Translations under genes and position numbers: made by a program
Assembly (NCBI GenBank): GCA_003118195.1
Contig: BEXV01000279.1
Span: 73,871 to 137,870, forward strand
DNA from: Hemicentrotus pulcherrimus
Lineage: Eukaryota > Echinodermata > Echinoidea > Camarodonta > Strongylocentrotidae
Direction of reading: 5' to 3'
DNA length: 64,000 nt
The notes under the pieces: model-generated
Database searches by the model: none
Told to the model about the DNA's origin: nothing
What the model saw: the letters and a program-made list of their open reading frames with translations, nothing else
Part shown: positions 51,061 to 62,690 of the stretch, piece after piece
How positions within the stretch are numbered: the first letter of the stretch is position 1
How the letters are laid out: every line of letters starts with the position of its first letter

Positions 51061-53925
51061 ACCACTACCAGCATCTGACATATTGACCTTTTTGTTATCA
51101 CACACACAGGATCAAATCTCACTCAATGAATAACAAATTTGAATAATTTGCACAAGAATAAAGAGTGTGTTTAAAATTCTGTAACAGAAACAAAAAAGTT
51201 TTAATTATGACTTTAAAGTGATATTACTTTCCATTTCTCAATATCTTTCAATTCACTCCCATAATCTTCATCTATATCCAATGTGTCTATATATGTCTTT
51301 CTTATTTTCTCTTTATAGTACCTTCCAATGACTATGTTACCCCCTCTTTTCCTTTCTGTAACACTTATGAAACCTTAAAAAGGCTTAACTATTGAATGAA
51401 TCTCTGTCTCCGTCTGTTTTTCTCTATCTTAAAGCCTCTGTCTTCTGGCCTCTATCAATAAATATCAAGAGACTTAAGTAAGCTGCTTACTAATGTTCTA
51501 CTTGTCGCAGGCTTATGGGAGATAATCACTATTTCAACCATTTGTCTGTGGACAAAGACAAAAAAAGAAAAGAGAAAGAGAAAGCTTGAGGGGTATATCG
51601 AGATGTGACTCAGATCTAATGAAACAGATGGAGCACTATATTTGGAGTACCATAGTCATGAAGAAAGAAAAAAACGGTTGGGAAGAAGGGCTCAGATATA
51701 ACTTTGTTAAGTTAATATTACATCTATGGATTTCTTACATGTCTGTATGACCTGCACAATTTAAAAAAAAAACTTGGTGCCTCTATTAAAGCCAGTCTCA
51801 CCGTGGGTATAACATACATAGTCAGATGATTTAAAAATAAAAATGAAGATATTACGATGCAACATGTACATCATCTGTTTGGTATGGGCTATGAATTATC
51901 AATAATATTAGTGACATAATTATTTTTTAACTGTTATAGGTATGCACTATGCAATGGCAAGCAGTGGCAAATGGTACAGTTATTTCATTCAAGCTCAATG
52001 ATGCTGTGACAGGTCATACATGGGATAGAAACATGAAATAGATAAATAATTCAAAGAATCATTTTGATATCAATGAATTAAAGCCATCATGAGAGCAATC
52101 AAACAGTCGAATGACAACTGCGACCAATTATCAATTAATAACTACATCCAGTAACATAGCTAAGAATAGATGCAGTATAAATGAAAAGGGATGAAATAAT
52201 AATGTCTTCCACACATGACATGATTGTTACTATGGTAGCAGACAGAAGGATGATAAAGAAGATATCTAAAATAGATTCACCTGTGATTAGAAACAAATTG
52301 AAAACAGGAAGAGGGATTAGGCAAGACTTGAAATGAGCTATTGATTAGTGGTTTCAGGAAATAATCAGTCATTCAAACCATTCAATCCCATTACAAATAA
52401 ATCCATCATTAGTCACAGATTTTAGTTTGGATATGGTTATTTATAATCATAAATTTACATTATGGGTAGAATTCTCATCACTATTGTAAATCACTACACA
52501 ACCTTTTTATTCAACTCTCTCCGACTCACATAAATGTCGTGTTATTTATAAATATCAACTTTTTATATTCCTTAAGTCTGGATGCTGTAGTTCAGTTAGA
52601 CAAAAGCAACATCTTCAAAACAGGAAATGCTGATTGTGCCTTTAAGAAGATTAAAGCTTCAATCCGGAAATCACCTTTTCTACAAGAGGGATAAGACCTG
52701 TCAGAAAATAAATGGCCCAGAATAAACTATAGAACCAAAGTCACTGAACCATTCACTCCGATCTGAAAGACGAACACTCAGGATCCACATGATACTCAGG
52801 TGTTTGGCAGAACTACTTTAAAGACACTCGTTTTATTCCACTGCGTGAATTTGTGGATCTATGTAAAGCAGATTTCAAGATATTCAAGTAAAAAAGAATA
52901 ATGTTTAATGTCCAAAAAGAGGAAATAATAAATGTTTAATTGTTTGTCTTCCCATCTCATGATTCTCACATGATATAATCATTTGAGATTACAACAACAA
53001 ACTAACACAGCACTAAAGACAACTAGGACTACTAAGTGTTTTTAAAATCAGTATTGCTGTTACTGATTGCTGGTTAAAAAAATTTGTTAGATAATGTTTC
53101 AATTCATTATTTTGAACTGCAACAGGTCATGAATATTCACAACTGTTTGAGTTGCTGTACTTTTTCATATCTATATTTTTGTTTAATCTATCAGAACCAA
53201 ACATCCACAGGGTGGCACCTGGAAAAAGTTATCATATTAGCCTGAAATGTGACAAATTCACTTTTTTCATTCCTATCTGGAATACGGTATTGATCTTCAC
53301 CAATATCCCAACAGGAATATTTGAAATTTTCTAAACCATCAACAGCAAAACAAAAAAATAATACAGAAAATGAAGTCATTCTTGGAAGTAATTTTTCTGA
53401 AAGGAAAACTAAATCATATCATAACAACTTATGTAATTTGATGTGGATACAATTATGAGGAAATCAAATGGAAGGATTGAACAAAGATGCAAACGGATGA
53501 TGATCTTTAATGATGGGATGACATGCATGTCTGCCTACCAATCTGCTGTAATCGTTCTAATTCTATGAAAAAGAAGAGCTTAACAAGGAAGGATAATCTG
53601 GTCTGTCTCTGGATATATATACTTCAAATACACATTTGTTCCAAATGACACGGTGGCCCTTTCTTCTTGTTAACACAGGCTGAAGGCCATTAAAGGTATA
53701 ATGATTGTATAAACAGTACAACCAAATATCTTGGGCAAGTGAAATAGGCAGTAGAAATCTTTCAAAATCATGTATGTGTATGCAAAATATGCAAATATGT
53801 ACATTCTTATAGTGAACATAATTCCTTCATATTTTGGCAGGGGAAGTGATGAACTATTCATCCTTGGGGGAATGATGGAATCGGGTTACTTTTTTATACT
53901 TAAAGAGAAATCTGTCTTCAAAGCA

Positions 53926-53939
53926 GAAAGAGAGAGAGC

Positions 53940-53978
<39 letters not shown>

Positions 53979-54005
53979 TAGAGAGGGAGGGGGAGAGGGA
54001 GGGAG

Positions 54006-54036
<31 letters not shown>

Positions 54037-54039
54037 TAG

Positions 54040-54081
<42 letters not shown>

Positions 54082-54146
54082 TAGAAAGAACAGCAGGGAA
54101 AGATAAAGAAAAAGTGAGAAAGAGAAAGAAAAAGTGAGAAAGAGAA
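53926..54146 (+). repeat. Compound GA/GT microsatellite
   Basis: GA units flank an uninterrupted GT tract at about 54010-54035; the right part grades into GAAA units. Both strands give spurious long frames of Arg/Glu or Ser/Leu codons. Confidence 0.95.
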
Positions 54147-54953
54147 CAAACTGTCCACGTTTAAGAACTGATGATACATTCATCTCACTGAGGAGAAAAA
54201 CACAATCTCTGAAACCCCTTCAATATATTTTCAAACCAACCTTTCATCAACTGTATTTTATAGTGACTATCCACACAGGGATACATAATTGTGAGTACAA
54301 ATCATCTTGTCAATACCATAATCCTTCCAAAAGCAAATCACCTAATTTTGTTCACATCTTGGAAGTTTACTATTCTTCTCCGCAGCAGTTATCCAGACAC
54401 CCCTGGATTTCTGTGAATCACAGATTTCTATTCAAAGCTTTATCAGTATCACTTGTTAAAAATGGAGACACTATAATTATAGTTATCTTCATGATGTAAG
54501 GACACAGACCTCAATGCACAAGACATATAATCTCATGATAACTTTCCTGATCTTTCTAGGAAAGATGATGATTCATTCATATAAAAGAAGTCAATCTGAT
54601 GATCATAGGTCATATAAGGTTCACTGATTTGATGACAGTTGTAGCATCATTATATGATAATTATGACACAATAAATGACATCTATCTTTTCACTTGACTC
54701 CATAACATTTCATTACGATTTAAAGGAATTCAACGATAAGTCAATTCTTGACAATTTTGTATTAGCATGTTCACTAAAATAAGTTTAGTTTCATTTAACA
54801 TTCTTTATAACTGAAAAAGTAAGATGTATGACAACCCCCCATTTAACTTGTATCTTGTGATGTGATCTCAGCAATTCAAATTCAATTCATAGATTACTTG
54901 AAAGAATATAACATTTATCATTTCGATAACAAAAGAACTGCTTTGAATGGGAT

Positions 54954-55256
54954 TCACAACTGATCCCATTCCTTCATAGAGAAATAGTAACCGATATACA
55001 GAAAAACATTACTAATAATACACAGAGTATACTTAATAAGATCTTGAACGAAAGAGACATCACTGCCAGTGTCATCATTTGAATAAAAATATTGACAAAG
55101 AATCGTAGCTGACTTAATCTTGGGAGCAAACAATCTTGAAGGGAAAGGATACTCAACCGCTTTCCATCCATACAAATGTCTATGGCTACAAGGTATTAAC
55201 CTTTCTACAAACATGAGGCCCATTTCCACATCACAAACACCATTTTGAAAAATCAT
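54954..55256 (-). CDS. Unrecognised ATG open frame, 100 codons
   Basis: A true ATG and a TGA stop enclose 100 codons of non-repetitive sequence. The translation has a central aromatic and basic part (HLYGWKAVEYPFPSRLFAPK) and a hydrophobic C-terminal segment (CIISNVFLYIGYYF) that could span a membrane, ending SMKEWDQL. I know no such family. It overlaps nothing else. One frame this long is near what chance allows in a window of this size. Confidence 0.2.
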   Translation of the reverse strand: MIFQNGVCDVEMGLMFVERLIPCSHRHLYGWKAVEYPFPSRLFAPKIKSATILCQYFYSNDDTGSDVSFVQDLIKYTLCIISNVFLYIGYYFSMKEWDQL

Positions 55257-55304
55257 CCATTTTTCAAAGTTGGATCATTTTTTATTATTTTGTTGTGCTT
55301 GCAG

Positions 55305-55481
55305 GTAGTTGCTCTGAAATTCCAGTGTTTCGCCGGTAGTTGCCATGCAATGCAACTACCTCCGAAACGCCAGAAAGTGAGCAAAGATTTTTGGTTGCAG
55401 TGTAAACGCAGGTATGGAGTTCTTGATCAGGTTTCTAACATTATATTGAATGTCAAGGGTGTTCTTCAAGATTGCCCCTAG
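55305..55481 (+). CDS. Candidate exon of unknown gene, + strand
   Basis: The acceptor ATTTTGTTGTGCTTGCAG ending at 55304 is strong, and 58 codons then stay open to TAG at 55479. The peptide starts VVALKFQCFAGSCHAMQLPP and contains four Cys, including QCKRR. A possible donor, CGCAG|GTATGG, lies at about 55411, which would make a 107-base internal exon. The sequence also forms the hairpin at 55327-55368, so the signal may reflect that structure. There is no family match. Confidence 0.17.
   Translation, partial: VVALKFQCFAGSCHAMQLPPKRQKVSKDFWLQCKRRYGVLDQVSNIILNVKGVLQDCP
55327..55368. repeat. Compact stem-loop
   Basis: GTTTCG pairs with CGAAAC and GGTAGTTGC with GCAACTACC. They are separated by a 2x2 internal loop and closed by the 8-base loop CATGCAAT. 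With 15 paired positions it is shorter than a typical pre-microRNA. Confidence 0.7.
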
Positions 55482-56003
55482 CAACAGAAGAGATGGGGTG
55501 TGATTTGTCTGCGTTAAGATAAGTTTTCTTGGAATGAATGCTTGACTGGAGGACCAGGGTACTTGTGTATCAAGAGTCAAGACAAAATAAAGGTTTACAA
55601 TTTGTCTTACAGAGTGTGGAAGAAGTGTGGAAGAAGTGGATGTGAACAAAATTAATGTTTACCGGTAATGAATTTGAGCTAAATGAGTGACTGATATAAA
55701 AAATTTTAAAATCCTATGGACCGACGTACTATTGCACTCTTGAACTGATATGTGTTGCAGTGAAATTACTATTTAGATTCTTCTTAGATCCTACTATGTC
55801 AGTCATAATTTTCAAAATAACATTGTTTATAAATTGAATTTATTAAATGCCTCGTACAGATGTCTCTCAGACGTTTATTATTATTCATGTAATTTATTAA
55901 ATTGTAAGGGCAACAGTACACGTACTTCGTAGCAATATAAAGTCTAAACCAACCGAAACCTAAACAAAACAAAACAATACTGAAAACAGGAACCAATTGC
56001 AAG

Positions 56004-56038
<35 letters not shown>

Positions 56039-56087
56039 GAAGAGAGAAAGAGAGAGAGAGAGAGGGGAGAGAGAGAGAGAGAAAGCA
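56004..56087 (+). repeat. GA microsatellite
   Basis: GA units with GACAGA, GGAAGA and GGGG interruptions, purines on the + strand. Confidence 0.95.
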
Positions 56088-56357
56088 AAACTACCACTTA
56101 ATGTAAATAAATGATCTGTGAAGTACTGTACAGCTGAGAGACAGAGAGCGTGGTGCCTGGATGAGAGGACGAAATAGATCTATTGTATCCGTAAGCCTAA
56201 TGGATGATCGACTGTGCTAAGAGCAAGTCCCTGGTGTATGGCAACCGATTAATCTGTTCTGATGAGATTATCAGTCTTAACAAGCATTCAAATTCAACTT
56301 GTAATTCATTTACGGATGGAGGAGGTATATCAAGGGTGCTATGTGGAAAAGCAAATA

Positions 56358-56731
56358 TTAAAGGTAAAGACCAGTATTGGAAACGCCCCAATTTCAAAAA
56401 ATGAAATGGAAGCTCTCATTACCAATCATGTGCAAGAATATGTTTTGACTAATACATGATGATAAAAAAATTGCCGGGAAACCGCCTACTAATTCATATA
56501 TTTGGAAAATTGGTTTCTCTCATGGTCTGTGAGAGATACAGGGTAGTCCCTTATACATCTTTCTGTGTATAGTGCTTGTAAATTTACGAAGAATGGGCCA
56601 AATTTTTAATCATTTTGATGATTCCAGAAACTTGCAGATGCTTGATGCTAGATGATCAACCTTTTCTGATTGATTCCACAACGTTTCTTTCACAATGTAA
56701 TCGCATGACCATAACTGGTCTTTACCTTTAA
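56358..56731 (+). mobile_element. Second-family TTAA miniature element, copy B
   Basis: Same orientation as the copy at 32044-32419 and very similar throughout. The end repeats are best preserved here: TTAAAGGTAAAGACCAGT at the left and ACTGGTCTTTACCTTTAA at the right are perfect complements over 18 bases. TTAA is present at both edges. It is about 374 bp and non-coding. Confidence 0.85.
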
Positions 56732-56916
56732 AATGGTTAGAATGAGATTAAAGAGTGAGGTTTTTCTTCTTTATAATTCCCAAGAAATGAAATGATTCTG
56801 AACTGACAAGACGTTGTTTAAAAAAAAAACGGAGCATAATTCTCCTGGCGAGTGGTGAACAAGAAGAGAGTCATGGAAGAAAGAGATGGAGATAAATATA
56901 AGGGGAAAGACAGAGA

Positions 56917-56918
56917 GG

Positions 56919-56959
<41 letters not shown>

Positions 56960-57022
56960 GAAGGAGGAGGGAGGATGAAGAAAGAGGGAGGGAGAGAGAG
57001 ACACACACACACACACACACAC
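56917..57022 (+). repeat. Compound GA/CA microsatellite
   Basis: GA units, a GGAGGA-rich centre and an ACAC tract at 57001-57022. Confidence 0.95.
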
Positions 57023-58865
57023 AGACAGAAAAAATGCATAATACCAGTAGATTAACAGGAAAGGCTAAATTAGTCACACCTAGTTCATTACATTTTTTCT
57101 TCTAAATCTCATCAGTAAATTATGTCATTCACAACATTCAACACACACTGAGAAAGATGCCATGGTCTGAGTGATCTTTCAAACACAAATGAGGTTAAAC
57201 ACAAAGGGAAACATCACCCACATTCAAATCTAATTCATACACTCATCATTTAAGTCAGATTCCCAAAATACCTTGGCTATAATTGCTGGCATCACATTCC
57301 ATGGTCAAAACCATGTAAACATATTAATTCTCCTGGATTATCACACCTGATACAAATGGAAAACATCAAAGTGATACAATGAAAACCATCCTAAATTCCT
57401 TACAAGTGAGTAATGAAAACGAATAAAGAAATAAATCAAGTGTTATTAATCAATGGAATTTCTCTACATCGTCAACAACAAGCCTGATCTAGCAATTAAT
57501 CACAACTCCAAACAAATCAACAAAGAGAAACATCAGTTTTGATTCGTTGTCTAACACAGAGAGAATTCTGATAGCTATAAAGATTGTTTGCTCAATGTGA
57601 GAATAAATCCTTTCTTTCTATTTGCCTCTACAAATGAACAAGGACACTCAATTATTATAACATGAAAGGAGGCCGATAGGACTCACGATCACAAAGGCAA
57701 CTCTACTCTCTTTTGCTCTCTTTTGGGGGTAATATCCTTGTCATAGGTGACATTAATTTCAACCACAAATAGGGATATTAGTTAACAGCAGGCCCTATAA
57801 TCCTTCATGTCTGCAACTGTTATAGACTTTTCCATACCCTTACTTATGACAAGGATTATTTTGTTTTTCTCAAATTTTTTTCTTCTCAAATTAACTTGCA
57901 ATTTTCATTCAATCTTTAATCTATCTGCAAAATTTTACTGAAAAAGAAAACAAAGTCGTATATATTTTGGTCCATTGTGATTGTTGTTCAGTACCATTCT
58001 GATTTCAACACTTAACAACAAAACACTGTAAGAAAATACTTTGAAGAATCACATTTCAATAATCATTGCCATTTTGGTAAATGCATATGAAAAAAATGAT
58101 ACACAAAAATGAACAAAAAGAGGTGAATGACTTTTGAAGACATGTTTTCTCCAAGAACTTTACAACAGATTTTGGCATGATTAACTCTTTAAAAAAATAT
58201 TAAATGTCAAAGGGGCATCAAAATGCCAAATTAAAAAAACAAAACCGAAAATACTGACAGATATGTTCCCAACATGTTTTTCTTTCAAACCAGTATTGAG
58301 ACTTGGCAAACATTTCCTATTGCAAATTCACATGTTATAATTATCATTAACTAATGACAAAAACATACCCATATTGCTGCTAAAAATAAAGAGTGCTCTT
58401 TTGGGATTTAGATTAGATGGTATGAGCTTGATGAAATATTAGCACTATAGTTTCCAATTCGCTTGGCCTCTTGCCAGCTAGTAATTCAAATTAACAAGTG
58501 GGAGATGTGAAAATCTACACATTTGAAAATACTTGTTTGTGCAATGCATGACAACATCAAAGATGGTTTAGGGTCAGAATGAAGGGGAAAGAATGGAAGT
58601 TGAAGTAGTAAATACAAGGATTATAATCATGATAAAAGTTGAAATGAAGAATGGGAAAGAGACAGAGTTAAAACAAAATCTTAGGGTTAAAAATGGATGT
58701 GCTATTAAATGGAACTGTAAATGTAATTTGTTGTACCTTCATTTAGGAGTTTAGTTTATCAGACTTTGTACCATGATGTTACATGTATGTGACATAACAA
58801 TTACATCTCAGTTCTGCCAATTAACTTGTTTGTAACCATTTCTTCAGAACGTTATTCACTGACCC

Positions 58866-59177
58866 TCATTGGTGGTTAGCTAAAGAGGGTATTAATTGCC
58901 CTAAATTGTAACAAGAAATAGATGTAGAGAAAGAGGAAAAAAGAGAGAAAGGGAAAGAGAGGAAGAGAGAAAACATGAAACATGATAGAACCCCCTCCCA
59001 CAAACTATCTGTGACATTGTTAATTTGTATTTCATTCATTATAACATCATTATCAGTGCTCCTCTCATCATTGCGTGTGCCTTCGCCTACACAACGCCAT
59101 TGACCCTGTTTGCGATGTACAACATCCACCCTCCTTAATTCATTTCCAGAAAACGGAAATGGGATCAGTGCAGCCAT
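58866..59177 (-). CDS. Unrecognised ATG open frame, 103 codons
   Basis: The ATG at 59175-59177 has A at -3 and G at +4, a good initiation context. The first 60 codons (MAALIPFPFSGNELRRVDV and on to DSLWEGVL) have ordinary composition and several CpGs; the last 40 are Ser/Phe/Leu-rich because a GA-rich tract lies there on the + strand. It ends in TGA. The upstream minus-strand DNA has an ATTGGTCAATG (CCAAT on the other strand) near 59195-59205, which is promoter-like. No family is recognised. Confidence 0.17.
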   Translation of the reverse strand: MAALIPFPFSGNELRRVDVVHRKQGQWRCVGEGTRNDERSTDNDVIMNEIQINNVTDSLWEGVLSCFMFSLFLSFPFSLFSSFSTSISCYNLGQLIPSLANHQ

Positions 59178-59604
59178 TATTATAATAAAACAACTGTCAC
59201 ATTGACCAATAGAAATTCTTGAGATAGTTTGGATACCATTGGGTTGGAGGATACAAGGCTTAGGAGGAACACTCAATAAGTATCGGTAAGATCTACATCA
59301 CCATGTGCTATTATCATTGGCTGAAGTCTCAAAGTACACAGTGTCGGGTGCATTATGATGGGTTTTCTCCACATCACCAATTTTGGATTTGAAAAAGATT
59401 TTTAAAAATTCATGACATCAAGTTGTATTGAATTTCAAGAGTTCTTAACCACTATATGGTATTTACTGCTGAAGCAAGTTTGTTTGGTTATTCTTTTATT
59501 AAGAAAAGGTATTTCAACATTACTCTTGATGTAGGAGTATAATTGGTTCCTCATTAAGAGATGTTAGGATGGACATGATTAATGAAATAGAATGAGTACA
59601 CGAC

Positions 59605-59682
59605 AGAGGGAAAGAGAGACAGAGACAGAAACAGAGAGACAGAGAGAGAGACAGAAAGAGAGACAGAGAGAGACAGAGAGCT
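59605..59682 (+). repeat. GACAGA/GA microsatellite
   Basis: Interrupted GACAGA and GAGA units. Confidence 0.9.
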
Positions 59683-60915
59683 ATCTAAAGTAGATTGTAA
59701 TCTAGTCACAGAATCAGGTCATAATTTCCTGCAGGGTACTAAATTGATTTCACCTAACGACACTTGACCGGCAGGCACTATAAGAACTCACAAATACTAG
59801 GACTTTAAATTCAGCATGGTGTACAATCAAATAAAGAATGTAAAGGTGAAATGATTTCCATCATGCTGTGTGTGGATTGAGTTTGAAAGCTCATCATGTA
59901 AGATCCTAGCAATAAACGAGAATTACTCTTTATTCACACCCTTATGGTCTGAAACTTGTCTCAGAGATATTCATAGACAGGTTTTGGACAGAAGGTCATT
60001 AAAAAACTGACATCCAATGTATCTGACTCTGCTTTCCAAAATGAATTCAGGCAGTCTCTGTTTTAGATCTGTTCTATTCAATGCAAGGTGTATAAATAAT
60101 TATTGATGGGGTGTTTGTTTGGCATTTTACAACATGATATTCATAATCAGAGTAAGTTAATGGCTCATTAATAATGAATGAGTATGATGTAAATTCTCAA
60201 ATATTGTATGTTCTTCTGGAAGAAAAAAAGACAAGTCTTATTTATTTGCATTTTATTAACTTAGTAAGACTAATGACTCCAAGTGGTGACACCACACTAT
60301 ACAACTAAATGGGACCATGGGTACTTTTCATTTGGACATGAGCTGAAGAAAGTTGAAAGAGATAATTAGGTATATGACCTTCTATGGGAAAGTCCATTAG
60401 GCAAGTGTTGAGAGATGTCTAGTCATTATTATCACCAGCTCACACAATCTTGGTATAATAGGACACAGACATTAGAACTAATTAACCTTTTGGCATTTAG
60501 GAATTATCCCTGAAGATTTAGCTTTCATAAAAATAATTTTTTTCACTTTAAGATTGTTTAATTATCATCATGATTGAGTTCTTGTTCCAGGTCAATAATT
60601 CTCCTGTATTTGTGGGAATGTTGTCTATTGAATCTCTTTGACAATGGAAGTTTCTTAGATCAAAGACTAAGAATCATCTTCAAAAATCTTACCAATAATG
60701 ACAATAATCTCTTAACTTGATATTGAACCTAATGAAAATACAAGAGAGTAATATATCCGTGGAATCCATACAAGGATAAGAGTTGCCTCAAGGACCTATT
60801 TCCTAAGATGGTTATTCAGTGTCCTTCCTCATAGAATGCCTAGATAAATGCGTGGTATGTCCCCTGATGTGAGGTAGGTCTACTTGAAGAGTACCTACTC
60901 TCAAGCATAATCTTG

Positions 60916-61170
60916 TGACGTACAACAAATGACGTATACCTAACATCAAAGTTTTGTGTATCATCTTCCCACAACATGATCATCTTAAAAATCAAACTTT
61001 TGACGTACAACAGATGACGTATACCTTACATAAATGTTATGGGCATTATCCCCCCATAACACGCTCATCTTAAAAATCAAACTTTTGATGTACGACAAAT
61101 GACGTATACCTTACATAAATGTTCTGGGTATCATTTTCCAAAGCATTTATCTTGAAAATCAAACTTTTTC
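60916..61170 (+). repeat. Three 85-bp tandem units with TGACGTA half-sites
   Basis: Units start at 60916, 61001 and 61086, exactly 85 bp apart. Each opens with TGACGTACAACA (TGATGTACGACA in the third) followed by ATGACGTATACC, and closes with ATCTTAAAAATCAAACTTT or near it. The TGACGTA words are CRE/ATF-like half-sites, five intact and one altered. The middles of the units differ more than the ends. Confidence 0.9.
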
Positions 61171-61364
61171 TTAGAAGGCTTGCAGTCCATGAGCAGTAAT
61201 GGCCCGATCCACAATAATTAGAATATACAAAACAATTAATTATGGCAAACATGTTGGAGCAAAATCCTTAAAATTCATGGTGCAAAGATTTAGCAAGGAT
61301 TAGGAAAGCAGATCACAAGCTGGAATTTTACCTCAATCACATCAATTCATCTAATTTCTCCACT

Positions 61365-62024
61365 TTGGCACAAATCTTGATTCTACAGCAGCTTAAGGTC
61401 TTCCTTTTAATCAAACATAAGACATATGAAAAGAAATCTGACTTACTGCTACTGTGGCTCAACATCAAAGCTGTTTATTACGGATTTTACCTCCACTCTG
61501 TTAATAGAGGAAATTGGAGATTAGGTTATACAAATCTTGTTGATTTAGTTTACTGGGTAAGTGAAGATATAACATCCGGTAATATGTCCGAAAGAGAAGC
61601 CTATAACAAGACAGTTGGTCTGAGCACACTTGTTGCCACGGTTGGGGGCTAATCACTGAAAATCTAACAAGAAGTTTGTCGGGAGCCAAAATGGCATTAT
61701 GGTATCTCGCATTTTGTAACACAGAATCTTTTGCTTCTTGGTAGATGGAGAGATGTTTTCACATGGACCAGTTTAACTCTGAAGAAAAAAATAATTGTAT
61801 CTCGTCTTGATGTGAAAGTCAGTCTAAAGATTGAATCTATGCATCTCTTACAATGCTTTGCATATTATGTGAAAGGTAATGATATGATAATCCAATCAAA
61901 AGACAATACCGGAACATGTTTTCTTGGCTGTGTAAAAACAAACATCACATCCAACTTCAGGATCTATCGAATTCCCTTCGGTCCTGTAACATGCAACAAA
62001 ACAAAAATGTCAAGGTATTTATAA
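61365..62024 (+). pseudogene. Possible decayed coding sequence of unknown origin
   Basis: One frame over 220 codons contains only two internal stops (61653-61655 and 61668-61670) before the final one, far fewer than expected for DNA this AT-rich. The parts read, for example, NRGNWRLGYTNLVDLVYW and TGTCFLGCVKTNITSNFRIY. I recognise neither part. It may be a broken exon or an old transposon fragment, or chance. The first part has no ATG at its upstream edge that I can defend. Confidence 0.2.
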
Positions 62025-62085
62025 AGTTCATATTGACATCTTACTAACAGCAGCAGAATAATGAAAATGGGGAAAAACGTGTAAA

Positions 62086-62480
62086 CAACCAGCCACAAAT
62101 TAGACATCATAAAAGTTCAAGGCCTCAAAGAAGTTGAAAAATGTCATTATCTAACAACCAGCAACAAATCAAACAAACTTGAAAGTTTAAGGTCTCTAAA
62201 ATGTCATGATCTCTAAAACGTTAAAGGTCTCTAAAACGTAAAGGTCTCTAAAATGTCATGATCTCTAAAACGTTAAAGGTCTCTAAAATGTCATGATCTC
62301 TAAACCGTTAAAGGTCTCTAAAATGTCACGATCTCTAGCGATAAAGGTCTCAGAAGAGAGAAAGGTCTTTCAGAATTTGTCAAAATATCAACTTACAGCC
62401 AGCAACAACTAAGACGAAACAAAATATCAAGGATCCTAAGAAGTTGAAACATTTCACCTAACCACCAGCAAAAGGTGAAG
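62086..62480 (+). repeat. Nested tandem array: 35-bp units inside about 70-bp repeats
   Basis: From 62188 to about 62372, 35-bp units of AAAGGTCTCTAAAATGTCAT plus GATCTCTAAAACGTT are repeated about four times with one half-unit. The same block is flanked by degenerate longer units beginning CCAGCAACAAA near 62090, 62158 and 62398. Confidence 0.85.
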
Positions 62481-62663
62481 GGAAAGTTATTAGGTCCGGA
62501 AGTGAAAATGCTCACTCTCTTTAATGAAACTAAAACAATGGCTTATATGATATTTTCAATAGCAAATACAGTACGGTTTTTAACACTTTTCATATTTTCT
62601 ACTGCACAAAATAAAGTCAATATGTTGCAGAGTGATTAAAATTAAAGATACACTAAAGCTTAC

Positions 62664-62685
62664 CTTTGTGGGGAACTAGAAAGTC
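62664..62685 (-). CDS. Candidate microexon of an unknown minus-strand gene
   Basis: On the minus strand CACAAAG|GTAAGC is a good donor. The preceding 22 bases read DFLVPHK plus one base. An acceptor AAG lies directly upstream; a second AG five bases earlier would give a 27-base exon. A T-rich and C-rich tract lies upstream. The frame is blocked by TGA just beyond, so the exon must be this small. Its end phase fits the exon at 36444-36484. The short length makes this very uncertain. Confidence 0.17.
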
Positions 62686-62690
62686 CTTAA

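Larger units (their letters stand above)
36485..62663 (-). other. Long gene-free interval, possibly one intron of a minus-strand gene
   Basis: Apart from the weak candidate frames listed separately (54954-55256, 55305-55481, 58866-59177 and 61365-62024), I see no protein-coding exon in about 26 kb. The interval is AT-rich and broken by GA microsatellites, with a few balanced-composition islands that look like regulatory elements. The reading as one intron depends wholly on the weak exons at its two ends. Confidence 0.25.
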
